Shown here one piece after another: positions 24,501 to 34,895 of a stretch of DNA of 64,000 bases (the first letter of the stretch is position 1; every line of letters begins with the position of its first letter). Under the pieces are notes generated by a model. That model did no database searches. It saw nothing but the letters and a program-made list of their open reading frames with translations, and was not told where the DNA came from. A program made the translations under genes and the position numbers. The DNA comes from Parelaphostrongylus tenuis (taxonomy: Eukaryota > Nematoda > Chromadorea > Rhabditida > Metastrongylidae), in contig JAHQIW010002308.1 of the NCBI GenBank assembly GCA_019055375.1, forward strand, positions 310,001 to 374,000, read 5' to 3'.

Positions 24501-27500
24501 TAAAAAGTGATCAAGTTCAAGTGTTAGGACGAAATTGGGAAAAACGAGTGAAAACGAAAAAGCGGTTCTTTATGATTAGAAGGGAGCAAGTAAAAAATCC
24601 ATCTCAATACTCGACTGGAATTTTTATAGGAGTGTTAGTAATCATTCAAAGCTTGAATCCCTGACTAAAGCCCCACATGGCCGGTTTTCAAAACACCTTT
24701 TTATAACGCTGTTAAAACCAAAATAAAATTATGACTCACAAAGTCACGTATTTTTCTTTATCTCGCTTATATTTCGCTGGATAAAACTTCTTTCTTAGAG
24801 TGCTAGTACTCATTCGATAGCACAAGTTTCGAAGCTCTTTTGACGCTGTGCTTACTGATTGGGGATTACATTTTCACACCTTCGGCGATCTTGTTAATCG
24901 GTCAGTCCGTGGGTCGGGGCGGGGCGATCGATTGCGTTTCAGTTATTGTTATTCAGTTGGAGATTTTTCTACCACATCGGCAGATACTTCAGATAAAAAC
25001 GTATGATTCTGATACCAAGGAAATTTCTCTACACGCTGATATGCTTTTCCGTGCTTCCAGAGAATTATACGCGTATAAAATGGAATTGCACGTGGGTATG
25101 AATAATAATTTTTTTTTCTGAAAACTACCTCGCTATGAAAGGATGTTTTGAAAAACCGGCGATGTAGGGATGTTAGCTTTCGAATGGTTAGTAACACTTG
25201 TTTGAAATTTCCTCTCCAGGAAATCAGAAAAACCGAAAGGGCTCATCTGCTAAGGCAATCATTTAACCTTGCGCTACCATATCATAGTGCAGCGTATTAC
25301 GTTAAATTAAGTAATGAATTATATCTACCTCTGGATTTCTATTGAAGAGAACTTGTCGCAATGGATAGGTATACCTTGAGATACAAAGTTTGTTTTTGGA
25401 TCCTTCTCATACATAGCACCTACCAAGCTATCCATCCCTTCAAGGTAGGCAAAATGATAGCAGATTTGTTTCGGAAGATAGAAACACTGACCTAGTAAAC
25501 CGGTGGGTCAGCAGAAGTCATTGTATAGGTTAGATATGTATCAAAGCACTTTCTAATAAAGAATGCATGGCACATCTCTTTGGGGCCACTCAGCGTCGAG
25601 AACTTATCCGCTTTTTCCTTTGAGGATCATGAGAGTCACTTTAATGCTCACCGAACGACGTCAAATCCCACTCAGCTACTGTGATGGCGGCCTCGCGTCT
25701 CGTGGGAAAGCCGGCAGACAGCCAGACACGCATACACGGACATACACAGCCGCTTGTCTGGCCGTTAGTCTGACTGCCGCCGCAAGTGAGGGCACAACGT
25801 CGCCTGCCTATTAAAGCTGGTCCCCAAAGTGTTATTTATTAAATTTGAAAAAGAATGTCGTGTAATGAGATGCCTTCAAATCTAAAAGAGTTCCTAGTAC
25901 AGCCCTCATCTGTTCACATGCTGAAAAAGTAATTAAATAATGGGTTGTGTAACAAAATGTAGTTTCCGAGAAATAAAGCACCTCGTGTCGTTTCAACTTT
26001 ACTTCTAATGCTTTCAAAACACTTCGAGGCGAGTTATGCTAGTACTTTTAGATCTCGGAATAGCCATCATAGAAAGGATAGAGATGATCGGAGACTGAGA
26101 AGAGAAAAAGATGGAGAGAGACGACGACATGAGAGGGACAGGAGGCACGACAGGGACGAAACGACCACTGAAAGAGGGTCGAGGCATCGAGACAAGCGCG
26201 AAGAACAGAGAGAAGAAGCTGAGCGCGTAGCGAGCAGACCGGAAAAGCAGTGAGTACATATTCGTAGTAAACTTCCACAAATGTAGTACTAACTAGACAA
26301 AAATTCTCACTTTCTTTGTCACTTTATTTGATCGGCCTCAGTTTTTTCTACTGAAGCGGCTCCCAGAACTCTAAGCAATCCGTTTCTTCGATTGCTTGAG
26401 GTTTTCATTTTTTCACGAATGTCGTAGAATACTGGTCGGACACGCTCCTAGTAATTTCGAGGATAGCGAGGCTGAGACGATCCGTAGGGCGTTCTTTTAC
26501 CGATTGCCAGCGTTGGTGGGGGTAGGTGAGGAACTGACCTCGCGTCAAGCATCATTAGCTCGGAGCGGTTTGAATATCTAAATACGAAGCACATCTATCA
26601 GGCGAATTCGATACAAGAATCTGAACACTGCGGATATGCGGTCCGCTGCATCAAACGATCTGCCGATTGCTGCATGATGTGCATGTTCAGTGGCTAAATA
26701 CTTTCTTCAAACCAGAAACATTCCTTTTTTTTTAGAGCTACGACTAGATCATTTTATTATTCATGGACTCTCAGATTAAGGAACCCCAATCAATATAATC
26801 TGATAGCATATCAAAATATGTTACCAAATTATATTGCTTTGAGCGAGGTCTCAGAAATACTCGAAGAGAAAGACATGATAATACATATCTCACCAGTCAC
26901 GAGCAATCTACTGTACAACACAACCCGCTAGGCGAATTTATCATCTTGCTGCAAGTGTAAATTTTTCGGCTTCGGTTCCCTTTATAAAACTATGTATGTA
27001 TCTCACCGCAAGAAATGACTGACCCGTATGTGCAACTAATGAGGCTGTAATGCCAAAACACGTGCATTGCACTGTTATAAAGTGAAATTAGTTTGAACAA
27101 TACGGAAACGAAACAGTGGTAAAAACAAGCACTCAGCCGTGCCTGGAGTACTCACAGAATCTTCCACCTTACCAAAAAATACACTGTTTGTGCAAGAGAA
27201 CATTAGATGAATTAAACCGAACGGAATGCTGAAGTTCAGTCCTAGGCAAAAAGTTAGTATTGGAGAGGCATCTTACTATACTAGAATTGAGGACATGTTA
27301 CTTACGTGATAGAAAGAGGTGATGATAAGACAAGAAGAGCGCGAATCTAACGTGGATAAGAAGAGGTGCAAGTGTTTCTGAAGAATTACTTGTGAGATAT
27401 TAGACTAAGCTTGCTGCCTTTGCAACCGGCTATGTTATAAAGTGAGAACAATTTCACCACCAGAATACTGATCAATAGACATTTATGAACGAAATAATCT

Positions 27501-27878
27501 TTCACATGAATAAATGAGTAAAGAAAGTAGCAACTGTATTCGGATATAGTCTAGAAAGCAAGTGTGCTTCAAGAAAATGGTTGATGGGCGAATAGAAAAT
27601 ATTCAAAAAATCTTTTTCTGAGTTATAAGTGCAGATATTATGAAAGAGTTATTTTCCAGAGTCAGTCTTGAAAGTCCTCCTGAGGAGGGCGTATTTCCCT
27701 TATCAGGTGGTATCTCGATCCCGCAACACATCATCATCCCGCCTTCAATGGGAGAACGTGGTCCGATGGAACTCCACTTCCGCAAAGATTCCAGATCAAT
27801 TCCGAGATCACCATCAACTACGACGGGCATCACACTTCTTCAAATTCTGAGCTTCGCGAACCCTATAGGAGATACCCG
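21571..27878 (+). CDS. Ser/Arg- and Arg/Asp-rich protein exons (tail of LAPTM4-like gene or separate gene)
   Basis: Seven exons keep phase at every junction: 21571-21649, 21716-21795, 21926-21999, 24038-24114, 24245-24359, 26052-26249 and 27660-27878. The product begins YEQEPKARYVEKDDHVANW. It passes through a Ser/Arg stretch (FRSSSRRRSRSRH) and an Arg/Asp/Glu-rich, probably coiled or disordered part (KDRDDRRLRREKDGERRR), and then a Pro/Ser-rich part. No start codon or stop was found, so both ends are partial. The first exon starts in phase 0. The preceding gene could join by a GAG/GTCGTT donor at 21282-21283, just before its stop, giving a long isoform. A stand-alone gene with an unseen first exon is the alternative. 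No enzymatic domain was seen. Confidence 0.65.
22002..24037. other. 2-kb intron without recognised content
   Basis: It lies between the third and fourth exons of the Ser/Arg-rich gene. It contains 'GCTATCGAATGATAAATAG' near 23811, a copy of the dispersed signature motif. Minus-strand frames at 23482-23891 look accidental. Confidence 0.45.
24600..25215. repeat. dispersed-repeat fragments in inverted orientation
   Basis: 24625-24735 carries 'GTTAGTAATCATTCAAAGC', 'GAATCCCTGACTAAAGCCCC' and 'AAAATTATG'. 25140-25205 carries the reverse-type 'GTTTTGAAAAACCGGCGATG' and 'TTAGCTTTCGAATGG'. Between them lies another signature at about 24803 (CATTCGATAGCAC). Together they look like an inverted pair of MITE ends in an intron. 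Confidence 0.5.
25415..25640 (+). repeat. decayed family 1 SINE
   Basis: Recognised by 'CACCTACCAAGCTATCCATC', a partly conserved middle, 'GAATGCATGGCACATCTC' and 'GCGTCGAGAACTTATCCGC'. The tRNA-like head is lost. Confidence 0.5.
25645..25835 (+). repeat. dispersed repeat copy, pair with 28890-29085
   Basis: Blocks shared with the second copy include 'GACGTCAAATC.CACT.AGC', 'GCAGACAGCCAG.CA', 'GCCGCCTGCCTAT' and 'AAGCTGGTCCCCAAAGTG.TA'. No coding capacity was seen. Confidence 0.65.
26405..26580 (-). repeat. SINE-like repeat, family 3
   Basis: It begins 'CACGAATGTCGTAGAATACT' on the plus strand and shares order with 42785-42965 and 51720-51900. The tRNA-like head is clear only at 51.9 kb. 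It lies in the intron before the last known exon of the Ser/Arg-rich gene. Confidence 0.55.
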
Positions 27879-28111
27879 GTGAGTCTATTTGCAAGTGGAA
27901 AACCTGTTCAACAGCACAATCACCGACGATATTTATGTCTGCACTCATATGCCTATGATTATGGTCCTCTTAGAACATGATTTCTCATTTAAGTCACTCG
28001 TATATAGGTAACTGACTAATCACTCACCAACAGAATTGTCCTCTACCGATTTGTTAACTGCATTTATCGACATCTCAAAGGTTTATAACGTCTTAGAACG
28101 CTCTTCTTATA

Positions 28112-28805
28112 GTACTAGGTTGAGGAAAAAATTTTTCAACACCCGCTGAAAATTCAAAGTTTATACAAAAATCCAACTAAAAAACAGCAATTCAGCATAA
28201 ACAGTCATTTCCCAAAACGAAGACCCATATTATTCACAATCTTCTGCCAACGTTCTTCAAACTACCAGTTCTACTCGGAATCACCATTCGTGGAGCTGTG
28301 AATCAAAGAACTCCTGACATGTTTGTTCAAAGTGATCAAATGTCTCAAATCGGCGTCCACGCAAAAAATGTTCCATTGAGCGGAAAAGGCAATAGTTGGA
28401 CGGCATAGCATCTGTAAGCCGCGTGCGGCAAGACCTCCACTTTCTCCAATTCATAAAAATTATCTTTAGTCTTCAGTGCGATATAACGTTTGACACTGTC
28501 TTGCTAAAACACCTCGCGCTTTCGAGGAACCACTGTCGGGTACTTTTCCCTTCAACGCATCGTAGACTCGCTCCAGCTGCTCACAGTAAGAGCGGTATTG
28601 ATGGCGCGACCATTAGGAACAATTCAGAATGCTAGACACCTTCAAAATTCCACCAAACGCAGATCATGACCTTTCTGCCAAACCTTTTTGATGTTACTAA
28701 TGGCAACGTGACTTTTTGGAACCCAGACGTTTGCCGATCGTGATTGACGTGGGAACCCACTTCTCATCCGTGAGAGTTTCTCAGAAAAATAATTCTAAGA
28801 TATAA
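28112..28805 (-). pseudogene. mariner element relic
   Basis: The minus strand shows, across several frameshifts, DEKWVP, then VMICVWWNFEGV, then YRSYCEQLERVYDALKGK, then NYCLFRSMEHFLRGRRFET and FFDSQLHEW. These are the ordered landmarks of a mariner transposase (second catalytic Asp region W.., Y..QL..L, HFL.GR.F). The lower end near 28112-28140 has 'TAGGTTGAGG' and a T-rich stretch, like a mariner terminal repeat. Stops and frameshifts make it dead. The N-terminal third is missing. Confidence 0.8.
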
Positions 28806-28889
28806 CCATCAATTTAAGAAAGTCCAATATGTGAAACAGACATAGAATTTGAGTTTTTCGCGGAACTTAACTCTTCAAGGCCAAACGGT

Positions 28890-29085
28890 ACATTTCATAC
28901 CGTGCCGCGCGACGTCAAATCTCACTTAGCCACTGTAATCGTCTGGCGTAGCGTCTTGAGGGAAAGCAGGGGCAGACAGCCAGGCATGCATGCACAGACA
29001 TGCAGATGTCGCCTTTTGTGACTGCCGCGCAGGTGACGGGTCGATGCCGCCTGCCTATCAACGCTGGTCCTTAAAGCGTTAAGAG
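28890..29085 (+). repeat. dispersed repeat copy, pair with 25645-25835
   Basis: Same block order as the 25.6-kb copy: 'GACGTCAAATCTCACTTAGC', 'GGGGCAGACAGCCAGGCATG', 'GATGCCGCCTGCCTATCAA', 'GCTGGTCCTTAAAGCGTTA'. It begins where the mariner relic ends. Confidence 0.65.
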
Positions 29086-29267
29086 ACTTCTTCTCAACTC
29101 AGTATGTTAGTTATCGAAGGATTGCTTACTGACGTTTTTGCATTAGTACCTGGAGTCTAAATATACAAATTAACCCGGTAGAGCGTACGGTAGTACGGGA
29201 TTCGTGACATGGATGGAGATCCCGTGGTTATCAGTAGAATAAGCTGTTCTGATTTGATTTCAGGCCG

Positions 29268-29387
29268 TGAGTATACAGTCGAACGTTTGATTTGCTCATC
29301 GATCTGCCTCATCTCGATCTCTTTCGCTCGATTCCGACACTCTTTCGCATTTCTTTCACTTAGCCAATGTGGCTTCTTGACGATCAT
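29268..29387 (-). CDS. possible short exon, hypothetical
   Basis: The minus frame from an ATG at 29385-29387 reads MIVKKPHWLSERNAKECRN, then RAKEIEMRQIDEQIKR, and could end at a GTATAC donor. The charged helical pattern is protein-like and reminiscent of N-terminal helices of G-protein alpha subunits, but the diagnostic GAGESGKST box was not found. No partner exons were located. Chance is a serious alternative. Confidence 0.2.
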
Positions 29388-29876
29388 TTCACTTCATCGT
29401 CTAGTTGTACATAAATGGGTCGATTTCTGTGCTGCTCCTCATTCTATGACCTTGTGTGCTGTGATCGTTAACTTCAGTTTGCTTACAATGATTGCTTTCC
29501 GGTTTTCCTCGCTCACACTGTACACATCTTTACTATTAGAACTCTAGGCTTGTTCAATTCACATCACTCTAATATTTCCATAAATAATTGATTACCAAAC
29601 TGCAACAGTTTTTATTACCATGTGGTGGTCTGCATCCAGATCTCCAACAAAAATGCTTAATTAACTAATGGCGCCGCAGTAAATGTGAAAAGAAGGGGTT
29701 GAGAAGAACCGCATGAATAAGAAATTTGGAAAGAGATGTTGTGAAAATAAAAGGCAAGTCTTGTTCTATCAATAAACAGCAGAAGATTCTTAATGACAGT
29801 CAACTTTCATTTTCAGTTACATCTACACATTCAATATAATTGTTAAAAATGTTCAAAGCCTTTCCGAGGTTTTTAC

Positions 29877-29931
29877 GCGAGAGCCACACACGCGTGTTTC
29901 GGGTCTCGCCTCCCTCTTCAGTGGCTCACGC
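29877..29931 (-). ncRNA. hammerhead-like ribozyme with three stems
   Basis: The minus strand reads: stem I 5' side GCGTGAGCCA; core CTGAAGA; stem II GGG-AGGCGAGA-CCC; core GAAA; stem III CA-CGCG-TG closed on A-U; stem I 3' side TGGCTCTCGC. Stem I pairs at nine of ten positions. CTGANGA and GAAA match the hammerhead consensus. The base at the cleavage position is G, where the consensus needs A, C or U, so this copy is predicted slow or inactive. It is the best-folding of nine such motifs in the window. Confidence 0.6.
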
Positions 29932-29939
29932 CCCACATT

Positions 29940-32935
29940 AACCCCTGCTTCGAAGTAAGGAGGGAGGCGTATGTGGTGACAGCATAGGGTACAATGACAC
30001 TGGGCTACCATCACTTTTCAGTCGATGGATCGCGGCTAGTACATCTGCACAGTCCTCAGTGAGAAGTCTTCAGTGTAGATGTTCAGCTTCAATAGACTTG
30101 ACATTCTATAATAACACTTACAGCTATTTTTCTCTAGTTCTTGTGGCTCTGTCGTTGAAACTGAGAATCCGCTGCACCAGAGTTCTAGTTGGTTCTAGCA
30201 TGTACAACGTGAATCTATCACAACCTTACCAACAAAAAGGGTTCTAAAATGCTCCTTGGTGTTTCTCATTTGAACTAAACATCTTGTTCAGCGTTGAAAC
30301 GCGTAATGATCAGAGACGTCATTCAGAAACACACTGATCATCACTGGACGATTCCACTTTAGATCAAAAAAGTCCTCTATCACTCCGAAGCCTGCATACT
30401 GTCACCAGGCTTGTCTCGAAAAAGCTTTCTCCTGTCCACAGAAGCAAAAAGACAGTCATATGACAGCGACCTGGGAAGCCTTAGCACATTTCTTCCAATA
30501 TTTCACAAAGAATCAATTCCATTAGCAGTCCACAGAATTACGTAAAATAGACAATTCAGATGCAGACACAAAATCTGAATAACTCGGTCTATGATGGATG
30601 GGAGGGAATAAAATGCTGGAATCAGTCCAACATGTGATGTCGGACCAAATAAGACACATTGCTCTAAACTTCGCTAGATTATGAAGTTTGAAACGAACTC
30701 GCTATAAAACTTTATTCGGGTTACGCATTCGCTTTATCCAGGTTTGGGATTATCATCCTAAATACTTTCCTCAATGTCTATGGAAAAGTCACCCAGTCGA
30801 AGGAAACCTTCAAAGCCATCCGTATCAGCGGCTTACAAAACTGGATCATACTGCAAGATAGCCAAGATGAGTCTACCTAATTGATCGCCAATATACCTCT
30901 TGTACGCTTCACTTTTCCATCTATGGTGTACTGTAGGTTTTGGACAAGCATCATGCCTAGGATGGAGAAAAGTACTGAGAAATGTTTGTATAAACATCTA
31001 TTTGTGCACCTTTACACCCCAACAAAGACAAAACTAATAGTCAAACTTTTACTTTACTACTTTTTACTTTCCCACTTTTACTTTGCTACTAAACCACCGT
31101 ACTTTTGCCAACTGTGTCTTTGCCCTCATGCCAGATTGATGCGTTCACTTGTCACCGTTGCATTTGAACCCCACGGCCATTCGTGCATCACCAACAACCT
31201 AATTGCTCGCTCGTCAACTCCATTTTGAAATAAGTAGATAAATAATATACACAATCAAAGCGGGAGAACACGGGCTTTCAAAATGAGCCTCAAAAACACA
31301 GAAAAGGACCGACACCAAAAAAAAGTTAAAAGCATTTTTCAGGACTTTTTCCTCAAGCTAGTACTATTCCTAGTGATTCACACGACGACTACAAACTATT
31401 GCAAACCTTAGAGGAAGCAAACATAGCCAGAATAAAGCAAGCATCAATTGTACCACTTGCGAATAGAAACAAACTACTTTGTGTTCATGGTGGAAGCTCT
31501 ACCGGATGCCAAGATCGTACTGAATGCACAAGATTAGGACGCTGGGGAAAAAAATCGCAACATTACCAAAGTGACTTGAACATGACTAGCTTGCTCATGC
31601 ATCTAATCTCTCGTTTCACCGACGATAGCATAAACCACACCCAATCCTTAAATCAATGTTTGAACACCCACGCAGAGTGATAGCGAGTCCGACCATGAAA
31701 GAAAATTGTTGGATGCAGTTTGGACAGCGACTGACCAATGAAGAGGTCAGTCTCGAAGCCGACGGAAATTCAGCCATAACTACTAAGCGGACCATTGTAT
31801 GCTGACCATGAATGTGCCTAGTCTGCTACCATGTCTTTAACTTCAGAACGTCGTTATTAGAAAATTCAATAGCCATTTCTTGTGCGTAATGACACATCAA
31901 ACTCTTTTCCCATGGAACTGTATACTACAGAGAATGTTTTTTCTCGAAACACTTAAGCTTAACGCTGATCGAAGTACTTCAACTTCCAAAGATTTATTGC
32001 TTGAGCAAATGACGAACATTCGAAGAAATTACAGAATTTACCGGACTTCAATAAACCAATGACACAACTTCTAATCTTCATGTGGAATAAGTCTACTCTA
32101 AAAGTATCTATTTACAATAACAGTAAAGGTCGAGAAGAAATAGTAACTTCAGTTGTAACGTAGAGAGTAAAGCTTCACAGAATATAATCTAGCCCTACTT
32201 CGCAGATCATTTTGAATTTGATGGTATATCTGAAGAGAAAAAAGTATTCAAACTGAGAAAACGCTGAGATACCAATGTTGGACAACATTTGAACGCGAAA
32301 TGATAAGACCAGTAAAGCAACACATCCACCTGGACACACCTGTTTTTATGAGTCGAAATCAATGCGCACTGTCCATAGAGGGGTGGCTGACTTTACCTAC
32401 AACGTATTAGTTACCCAAAAATCAGTCAAAACTACTAACTCATATAAAGGGACCAAACAGAAACGACATGATATGTATGGGCTATATGGCGACGAAAAAT
32501 CACGACGAGAAAACTCAAAATACTTAGCCTCCATTGATTGTGTCAATGATAAATATTGAATAATTCTTCTTTTCAAAATTAATTAGTATGGAAATCTCAA
32601 TTCACGGGTAATATATTGCTGATAAAGTGAATATTTCACGAAAATCTCTATTCAGTTATTAAAGCGAGTGCCACATAGGAATGTCAATAATCGTTAAAGG
32701 AAATTGATGAAGTTAGACTTGAAAAAGAAAAGAAAAAGAAAGATAATAAAAGAAATTGAAGAGTCAATACAATTGCTACTTCTCATCTGAACGATGAGGG
32801 TCATGCTCGTTGCACCATTACATTCAGATTTTTCATCGAGATTGACGAGAGCATCCTCATCGAGGTATTCGTGAATGAAACTGTTGTGATCGAGGTGGAA
32901 ATTCTGAACGTTTGCAGTTTTTTTTAGATGTATGA
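29940..32935. other. no supported gene
   Basis: A plus frame from about 31346 to 31678 has an acceptor (TTTTTCAG) and reads SDSHDDYKLLQTLEEANIA then LLCVHGGSSTGCQDRTEC. It looks protein-like but has no matching upstream phase and is not recognised. Nothing else stands out. Confidence 0.35.
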
Positions 32936-32939
32936 CGAT

Positions 32940-33085
32940 AAAATTGCAAATAATTAAGCATTTAATGCTGTGGAAAACGTGCTGCCTAGTCGAATTACGA
33001 ATTTTCCAAGTTTTTTGCTCAACATAATTTAATCGGACAATTAGAAAATAAAAGATAATGTTCATTTATTAATTAAGAGGACTAC
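32940..33085. repeat. duplicate of the tra-1 3' flanking block
   Basis: It aligns with 33672-33820, the sequence just past and overlapping the tra-1 stop: 'GGAAAACGTGCTGC', a T-rich middle, 'GATAA.ATT.A.GTTCATTT', then 'TTAA.TAAGA'. The copies are about 730 bases apart in the same orientation. Confidence 0.55.
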
Positions 33086-33104
33086 GGTACAATTCGTTCT
33101 TTGC

Positions 33105-33660
33105 GATCATTTTTCAACCCTTTGGGACAACGCCTCTTCCGCTTTTTCCTCAGACTATCAGCATTCATTCGATTGCTTAAAATCTCAGCATATTGAAATT
33201 GCACTTAGTTTTCAAGAAGCTCATTACAGCATTGTTTCAGCGAAAATAAACGTTATATCTATCGCAGGTTTCGTTATTTACTTGGAAACTTTGTCTGTTT
33301 CGTAGAGATTTCTAGGTTTCATACGATAATACTGCAGAAGACGCTCCGTTCTATCGTTCTGTGGGCTTAGGCCTTGATTTCATTCTATATAACCAGATAA
33401 AACCCGCAATGAAGTCTATGCAATTTGCAGATAATAGGAGTGCGAAAACGTGGCTATCAAATAACCACTAAGAGTTCCCTTTGAAGTCCCACACATCCTC
33501 GCCGAGTAAAAAAATGCGTGTTGGTGTAAAAAACGATCATATTTTTATTGCTATCGTGTTCCAAGAAGGCACTTCTAGTGGAAAAAAAACAGAAGCACTG
33601 AAGTCGTCGAGATCTAAGCTATCGAATGACTACTGAATGTCTGCTAAAAAAAAGCGGAAA
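33105..33660. repeat. dispersed-repeat fragments
   Basis: 33105-33190 matches 14310-14400. At 33618 'GCTATCGAATGACTACTGAA' is a further signature copy in reverse orientation. Confidence 0.5.
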
Positions 33661-33813
33661 AAGCCCTGAGATAAAGGATTTAATCCAGCAATGAATTCAA
33701 CAGCTTGGAAAACGTGCTGCTTCGTTGAACAACGAGTTCTCCAAAATCTTGATGAATATCAAATTATTCGAATAAATAGAAGATAACATTAAGTTCATTT
33801 CTTAACTAAGAAA

Positions 33814-34895
33814 TTATGAACGATGAAGATGAACTCGTACCGGAAGATCCCTGACAGCGTCAAAATCATCCGATAGTGGAGGTGTCGCTACTAGTTCCAG
33901 TTCAAATTGATCTCCTGCCAACGATATATTGTTGGCTTCGCTCGGCAGAGCTTCGACGGCCTGGGAAAAATATTCAGATAAAAATGATACCAACACGATG
34001 AACAAGAAATCTCAAAGAGGAAAGATCACCTCCGCTTCATTATATATGTTGAAACGGTCACCCTCGGTGTACCAAACAGGTTCACAGTGACCATGGGCTT
34101 GAATGAGTACTCCAGCATTCAAAATGTCCATTCCTGGGCGATACAGCAGACGTTCTCGTGGCGGGAGGCGTTCGTTAATCTATGAAAAAAACTAATCTTC
34201 TAAGAATTTACTGAAATAAATGAGATGCTGGAAGACGAACGACATACCACAATCCCTGCTCATCAATCTGCTGTTCGAATTCCATATGACGACGGCTGTA
34301 CTCGTATTCCGAACGTGGAGCAGTGGAGGAAACCAATTCAGAAATCGGAGACTCTTGCATTTCAGACAGATGCTCCATAGGCATAAAACTTTGTTCAAAG
34401 TGGGGCACAAGAGGAGGGGAGACACGAGGAACTAAAAGTGACAAACAGCTGTAATTTTTCACAAAAAAATATCAAACACCGCAGCCTACCGTATTCGCCT
34501 CGAGCTTCCGTAGCCGGGTAGTAGCCATAGTCTGGGTTTAGAGCATCGGGGTCCAGATTGTTTGCTTCGTATAACATCTGTGAGTCAATACTTGTGAATG
34601 AGCCCTGTACATAGTGTGCCTGAGAGCTCAGAGTCGAGCTACAGTCACTTGCCACTGAACAGCGACTTCCGAACGGAATGCTCACTGATGGCTCATGCAT
34701 CCTCTGAAGAGATTCTAGCAACTAAATACACGAAAAACCGGATAGCTGGAGAAAAAGTGGTTACCATTTCCGACGTTGACATTTCGTCAAGAATCCCACC
34801 ACTCTGAGGCAAATCCGTTGTATCAGCTGCTTCACGAGATGTCTCATTGAGAAAGACAAAGTTTCTATCGTCAGACGGGTGATTCAACATACCAG
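33814..34895 (-). CDS. tra-1: tra-1 C-terminal exons 15-19
   Basis: Exons 34895-34765, 34721-34490, 34431-34248/34244, 34179-34030 and 33960-33814. They encode an acidic, Ser-rich region, a segment [20 protein letters not shown], and the end [10 protein letters not shown] before TAA. The strong GTATGT donor at 34248 gives a TGA on joining to 34179. The in-frame alternative uses a weak TAT/GTCGTT donor ending at 34244. In C. elegans the TRA-1 C-terminus binds the TRA-2 intracellular domain; which residues do so here cannot be told. Confidence 0.85.

Noticed and set aside
31346..31680. continuation of the Ser/Arg-rich gene after 27878
   Set aside because: The acceptor phase (1) does not match the phase 2 donor at 27878 and no linking exon was found, so the two were not joined.
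34208..34462. overlapping minus frames and a plus frame near 34.2-34.4 kb
   Set aside because: Only the frame reading [16 protein letters not shown] connects to the neighbouring tra-1 exons. The others are shadows.
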